Shown here: piece after piece, positions 60,284-64,000 of the stretch
Position numbering within the stretch: the first letter of the stretch is position 1
Layout: each line of letters opens with the position of its first letter
Made by a program: the position numbers and the translations under genes
NCBI GenBank assembly: GCA_947646735.1
Contig: CANTFK010000795.1
Location: forward strand, 1 to 64,000
Direction of reading: 5' to 3'
DNA length: 64,000 nt
Source: Peronospora farinosa
Taxonomy: Eukaryota > Oomycota > Peronosporomycetes > Peronosporales > Peronosporaceae
Notes under the pieces: model-generated
The model's input: only the letters and a program-made list of their open reading frames with translations
The model's database searches: none
Told to the model about the DNA's origin: nothing

Positions 60284-61097
60284 CAAGGTATACCTGTCGA
60301 CGCCGGTCAATGTGTACCCGTCGTTTCGCAGATCACTGTGTACCCGTCGTTTTGACGGACACAGAAAGCGAAGTCGTCTTTTGATCTTCGTACCCATCTC
60401 TTTACTTCTATATATGCGGTTAACTAAGGTAAAGTTATCGGTATAAAGGTGGATGTAAGCCCGTCGTTCCGTATTGTAGAATATCTGGTTGACTTAGGTA
60501 AATGAATATGTATGATGCATTTCATTCGAATCGATTCGCTTATTGTACCTGCATCCACTTTAACCTGATCACTACGCTTGCTTTTGCCACTTTGTAGTGT
60601 ATTAATAAAGCACGGAGTCCATGTTTTAAAAATGAATCGAAGCATGTGTCTCATCTACTAATCTAAATAAGCTGTGTTTGATATTTCAATATGTAAAAAT
60701 GCATAGAGCATTTATGTGTGCCATCGTTTCGTATATTCATTCTATAGATAGATACACGACACATGGACACCCGGGGATGGACTAAATTCTATTATGGAAT
60801 CTGCTCACGTAACAATATACACAAAATGCAAATACAACACATATGGTTCCTTTCGCTTTTTGTAAGCAATTCAATACAACCTGATGAGAACTTTTCCTTT
60901 TGCCAAATTTCTCGTGTATTATGCGAGCACTGCTCCATGAACTGAAACAATTCGAAAGCATGTGTCTCATCGAATATTTATGAATAAGCTGTGTTGATAT
61001 AGCAATATGTAATGATGGGTATAAAGATTGAAACGCATCGTTCTGTGACATAATATTCTTTTATTATATAGATACTATTAGTTAAAACAATATATTA
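60284..61097. other. AT-rich repeat-bearing flank, no gene
   Basis: Holds two cccgtcgt-type repeat cores (60310-60360). Also holds a ~75-bp direct repeat (about 60635-60700 and 60955-61020; gcatgtgtctcatc, aataagctgtgtt, caatatgtaa). No coding frame of note. Confidence 0.5.
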
Positions 61098-61151
61098 TAA
61101 TTGACACTTCATATAAGTGTCAATATTAAGTAACGGACTCACCCCGTTACA
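61098..61151 (+). repeat. LTR family A end fragment
   Basis: ATTGACACTT-catat-AAGTGTCAAT followed by AACGGACTCACCCCGTTACA is the reverse complement of the first ~53 bases of the solo LTR at 1068. Only this LTR end is present. Confidence 0.7.
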
Positions 61152-61214
61152 AACAATCCTTCCGAATATTTCGAATTATGTTAAGAACTCGCACAGAGTC
61201 AACGGAAAACTCCT

Positions 61215-61870
61215 CACTCTTTCTCTTAAATAGCAGAGCTTTACAGCTCTCTAGTCAGAGAAAGACTTTTAGGCTGTAATACCGTTAGTTTTATAGAACT
61301 ATATAAGTGCTACCTGATACAATGGGGCACCCTAAAATATGCTCACAGGTGCCTCAAAACCTCACGTACACGGACGAAGGCACAGGAAGCTATTGGACTA
61401 AGTGATACACTTAGTTGTGCGCTCTGAGCTTCTGCGCTGGAGAATACATGACGGACGTGCCTGGTGACGAAAACTGCAAGAACAGCAGGACGCCTGTTGA
61501 AATGTTGAGTCAGAAGTCATTAAATTTACGTTAGTTCAGGCAAAAAAGAAATAAAAATCTACGATGCCTAATTTTTGTATTAAAGCTACGTAGCTAACGA
61601 AGTAAGAGGAAGACTTGTAGGCTGAAACTCGATTAGCTTTAAAAGAAATAAGCCACTTAACTCTAAGGACCTAACTAATTAGCTTATAGCCACTTTTTCT
61701 TAAAAAACTAAAATAACGACTATGAAGTCTTCCCGGTTTAACAAACTTAAAAAGGACTTCTAGTCAATAAACAAGAGCTTAAAGGTCTAGAAAACCAAAG
61801 CTTAGAGAGCAAGAGTTACCAGAGGAGCCAACGCACGTAGTGCACAATAGAAGCAGGCCAATCTTTTATG
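61215..61870 (-). repeat. Diverged relics of LTRs (Gypsy copy-1 family and family A)
   Basis: Stretches resemble the reverse complement of the Gypsy LTR end (agctctctagtcagagaaag, aagaggaagacttgtaggct, taaggacctaactaatt, gccaacgcacgtagtgcaca). A family-A-like start is embedded at 61318-61365 (acaatggggcaccct ... aggtgcctca). Several positions keep hairpins with changed bases, for example AGAGCT-TTAC-AGCTCT (61226-61241) and CTAAGTG-ATA-CACTTAG (61399-61415). Confidence 0.55.
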
Positions 61871-62379
61871 TGACGGGCTAATAGTTACACGAGTCCGTAA
61901 AGTATTGATTACTGAAAGGGAATGTCTGAAAGGATACGTGGTACCTTTGACCTGCCACTTGGGTGAGGCACATCAATGTGACCCACCCTCGTGAATATTA
62001 TATCTATGGGGGGATTCACATTCAACGGGGAGGACGCCCAGTTGGGAAATGGCGTCATAGTGACGCTTCAACCAGACGTCATCAGCGAGCTTGAATGTAT
62101 ATTAAGCTCGCACGTAAGGATACGCTTCTAAGAGACGCGTATTCGATCTTTACAATTAACCAATTAATGGTTAGATTTTATGATTTTGTACTAAATACAA
62201 GTCAGTCTTGAATTTGCTTAAAATTGTATACTGCGCATGAGAAGCTAAATAAGCTTCTGCGTGTCGTAAGTGAAGCCCTTGTCTTAGAATCTCGTTGCGC
62301 GCTATGCTTAAAGCGACCGGCAACGGTTGGTACTGCTCTATAGCGCAGACCAACACCACCACCGCACGCGGAGGTAAGA
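61871..62379. other. No recognisable gene; possible old element sequence
   Basis: No clear frame. A minus-strand frame (62171-62392) has no domain. Confidence 0.4.
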
Positions 62380-62700
62380 TGTAATGGGGCAACCTATAAC
62401 ATACGAAGCTATAGGATTAATACATAATTACATAAGTAGGCATAAGGCAGTATCCGATTAGCGAATACTGCGCGTCATTTTTTATTATTGGTTCATTATT
62501 GGGGTGCCAGACCCAATGATTAGCCAATAAGAAATTGACTTCTATATTGAGTGGTTCCCATGAGCTAGGGAACATATTCGCACTTACTGCGAATTAAAAC
62601 TAAAACAAAAATAAAACAGAGTTATATTTACGAGTTAATTAAGAGCGCTTCCTCAACGCCCTTTTAGTGTAAGACGGTAACGGGTCCTTAGCCCGTTACA
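62380..62700 (+). repeat. 5' LTR of the third Gypsy element (321 bp)
   Basis: From TGTAATGGGGCAACC to GCCCGTTACA. It contains several perfect hairpins: CCTATA...TATAGG (62393-62415), CAGTAT...ATACTG, TTGGG-GTGCCAGA-CCCAA (about 62499-62516), GTTCCC-ATGAGCTA-GGGAAC (about 62556-62575) and GTAACGGG-TCCTTAG-CCCGTTAC (62677-62699). Confidence 0.85.
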
Positions 62701-62719
62701 CCTGGTAGCACTTCGTAGT

Positions 62720-63756
62720 CCTTCCAATGACCAGATTCGAGATGAACATGGGCGAGGTCCAGCGGTCTCGCTGGAGCATTCTGATTTTCCACATCTCACC
62801 TCGGTGGAGTGGCAGGCACTACATCGCCTCGCGGCGGTGTCTGGTGAAACTATTGTGACGTCGCTGCTGAGCACAGCGACGCCTGATGATCAACGTGCCG
62901 CCATCCAAGACTTTATGGTGCGCGAGCTCGCCGAAGCGAATCGGCGAGTATTGACTCCCTCGCGCACTTCGCACCATGACGCTATCAAGATGGAGACGTC
63001 AATGTACTCCGGTGATGGTCCGGATAGTCTCCCCCTTAATCGCTGGTTTCGCAAGGTGGATATTGCAATAGCGTCAAGATTAGTTGACGCTCCGACGGCC
63101 AAGGTCAATTTCCTGTTGTCTCGTCTTGCCGGTAAAGCCAAGGAATGGGCTCTCGGAAAGCTCGTCGTAGATGAGTCGGCGTTTCCTACGCTGGGCGATG
63201 TCCAGCGTGACTTACGACTGGCTTTCGAGCCTCCTCAAGATGAATCTCGCTTGCGTGCAGATTTCTTCTCACTCCGACAGGGCAAGCTGTCGATGCCGTG
63301 ACTACGTGCAGAAGACACGTCATCTTGCTTCGTGCATTACCACGCAGCCAATTGACATGGCTTCACAAGTCCATGTCTTTATTTTTGGTATGCAAGAGGG
63401 CATAACGCGTTACTGCCTCACACGTGCTGAGCCAAAGTCCCTCAAGGAGACATTTGACCTCGCGCTTCGTGAGTATACACTGTCGAGTCGTCGTATCTCA
63501 CGCAGCGTCACAACATACCCGGACGTCTGGACCAGAGCCGATGGAAATTGATGCAATTGAGTCCTCTCGTGGTCGCGGCAAATCATTAAGCCGCGAATTT
63601 CGCAATCCTAACACGATGAAGTGTTTTCGCTGTGGTTAAACAGGCCATCGTGCGGCTGTCTGTCGTGCACCTGCGCCGGTGACTATGAACACAGCTGTCT
63701 CACGAAGAGACGCTGTGTCGTCGGTGGTACCGCCAAAAAACGAGCGGTTCCAGTAG
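62720..63756 (+). pseudogene. gag of the third Gypsy element, broken
   Basis: Readable from about 62720 without an in-frame ATG ([16 protein letters not shown], then [15 protein letters not shown]). The Gag core has [20 protein letters not shown] and [20 protein letters not shown]. One extra base near 63297 shifts the frame before [18 protein letters not shown] residues. The zinc knuckle KCFRCG*TGHRAAVC (about 63618-63662) carries a TAA in place of the usual Lys codon. It ends at TAG (63754-63756). Confidence 0.85.
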
Positions 63757-63773
63757 GCGTGGGGCGCCCTACT
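63735..63773 (+). promoter_or_regulatory. Candidate -1 ribosomal frameshift site at gag-pol
   Basis: The heptamer A-AAA-AAC (63735-63741) lies in the gag frame (CCA AAA AAC). Ten bases later a hairpin starts: AGTAGGCG (63752-63759), loop TGGGG, CGC-C-CTACT (63765-63773), with one bulged C. The gag TAG lies in the left arm. The protease frame is in the -1 register and runs from this point (RAVPVGVGRPTSRNGAPS) into the protease. A AAA AAC is a classic -1 slippery sequence. Function inferred. Confidence 0.65.
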
Positions 63774-64000
63774 AGCAGAAATGGAGCCCCGAGTACTCCG
63801 GTGGCAGCTCGGGCTTCTAGCCCCAAAGTGATTCATACTCACTTCAATGCCACCACCATGCGCAATGATTCGAGACTGATTATTATCAGTCTCATCGTCG
63901 CTGGAGTGAAGCGACCACTTCGAGCGTTGTTGGATTCTGGCGCTTCCAACAACTTCTTTTGTGCATCCTGTTTTCCCTTCTCCCGTCGACTTTCACGGTT
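63741..64000 (+). CDS. Start of pol (protease) of the third Gypsy element, truncated by the window end
   Basis: The -1 frame is open to the window end and contains the retropepsin motif RALLDSGASNNFFCASCF (about 63913-63965). The rest of pol is outside the window. Confidence 0.75.

Larger units (their letters stand above)
62380..64000 (+). mobile_element. Third Gypsy element (different family), 5' part, runs off the window
   Basis: LTR (62380-62700), primer-binding-like TGGTAGCAC, gag with zinc knuckle, and the start of protease. The LTR ends match family A (TGTAATGGGGC...CCCGTTACA), so this is the likely parent family of the solo LTR at 1068-1529. The 3' part is outside the window. Confidence 0.85.

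Overview
The window comes from the nuclear genome of an oomycete, most likely a peronosporalean (Phytophthora or downy mildew type). The reasons are compact genes with few, short GT-AG introns (about 65-90 nt), eukaryote-wide housekeeping genes (LEO1, ARPC3, epsilon-COP, dynein light chain LC8, a lipin homologue, an ORC1/CDC6-type ATPase), heavy LTR-retrotransposon load, and a fragment of a mitochondrial atp1 gene trapped in a retroelement. Species was not determined.

Bases 1-36500 are a gene-rich arm. In order: a Tigger/pogo transposase relic split by a solo LTR; a DEDDh RNA exonuclease; an ankyrin relic; LEO1 diverging from a small five-exon coiled-coil gene; a divergent pair (8551-10758 minus, 10979-14805 plus) whose products share the same four repeated aromatic-rich modules, one fused to an ORC1/CDC6 AAA+ ATPase and the other carrying a cluster of CDK-type S-P-x-K sites; an ankyrin protein; about 3.3 kb without a recognisable gene; a lipin homologue whose catalytic motif is destroyed; a tandem family of LRAT-domain proteins (two intact, one decayed); LC8; LINE, Tigger and ankyrin relics; then ARPC3 and epsilon-COP, convergent.

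Bases 37300-64000 are a nested retrotransposon block. Two near-identical chromodomain Gypsy elements lie in opposite orientation (37326-45499 plus, 51424-59822 minus). A Copia element is split: body and 3' LTR at 45500-50388, leader and 5' LTR at 59823-60283. Target-site duplications explain this exactly. The flanks of the two Gypsy copies are exchanged (ATTAA/GGTGC and TTAAT/GCACC), and the two Copia LTRs carry matching CCTTG/CAAGG flanks. So Copia inserted first, Gypsy copy 2 inserted inside it, Gypsy copy 1 inserted nearby, and recombination between the inverted Gypsy copies then flipped the 5.9 kb between them. A third, different Gypsy element starts at 62380 and runs off the window.

The most unusual signals are: (1) LTRs almost fully tiled by short perfect hairpins, in more than one LTR family, with copy-to-copy variation mostly in the loops; (2) a ~208-bp mitochondrial atp1 fragment inside both Gypsy copies; (3) an intact ~427-codon antisense ORF at the Gypsy 3' end that overlaps the chromodomain-coding region on the other strand; (4) the inversion proven by swapped target-site duplications; (5) a conserved hairpin at the gag stop, with a classic -1 slippery heptamer in the third element; (6) the lipin pseudoenzyme and the divergent replication-licensing-like gene pair.
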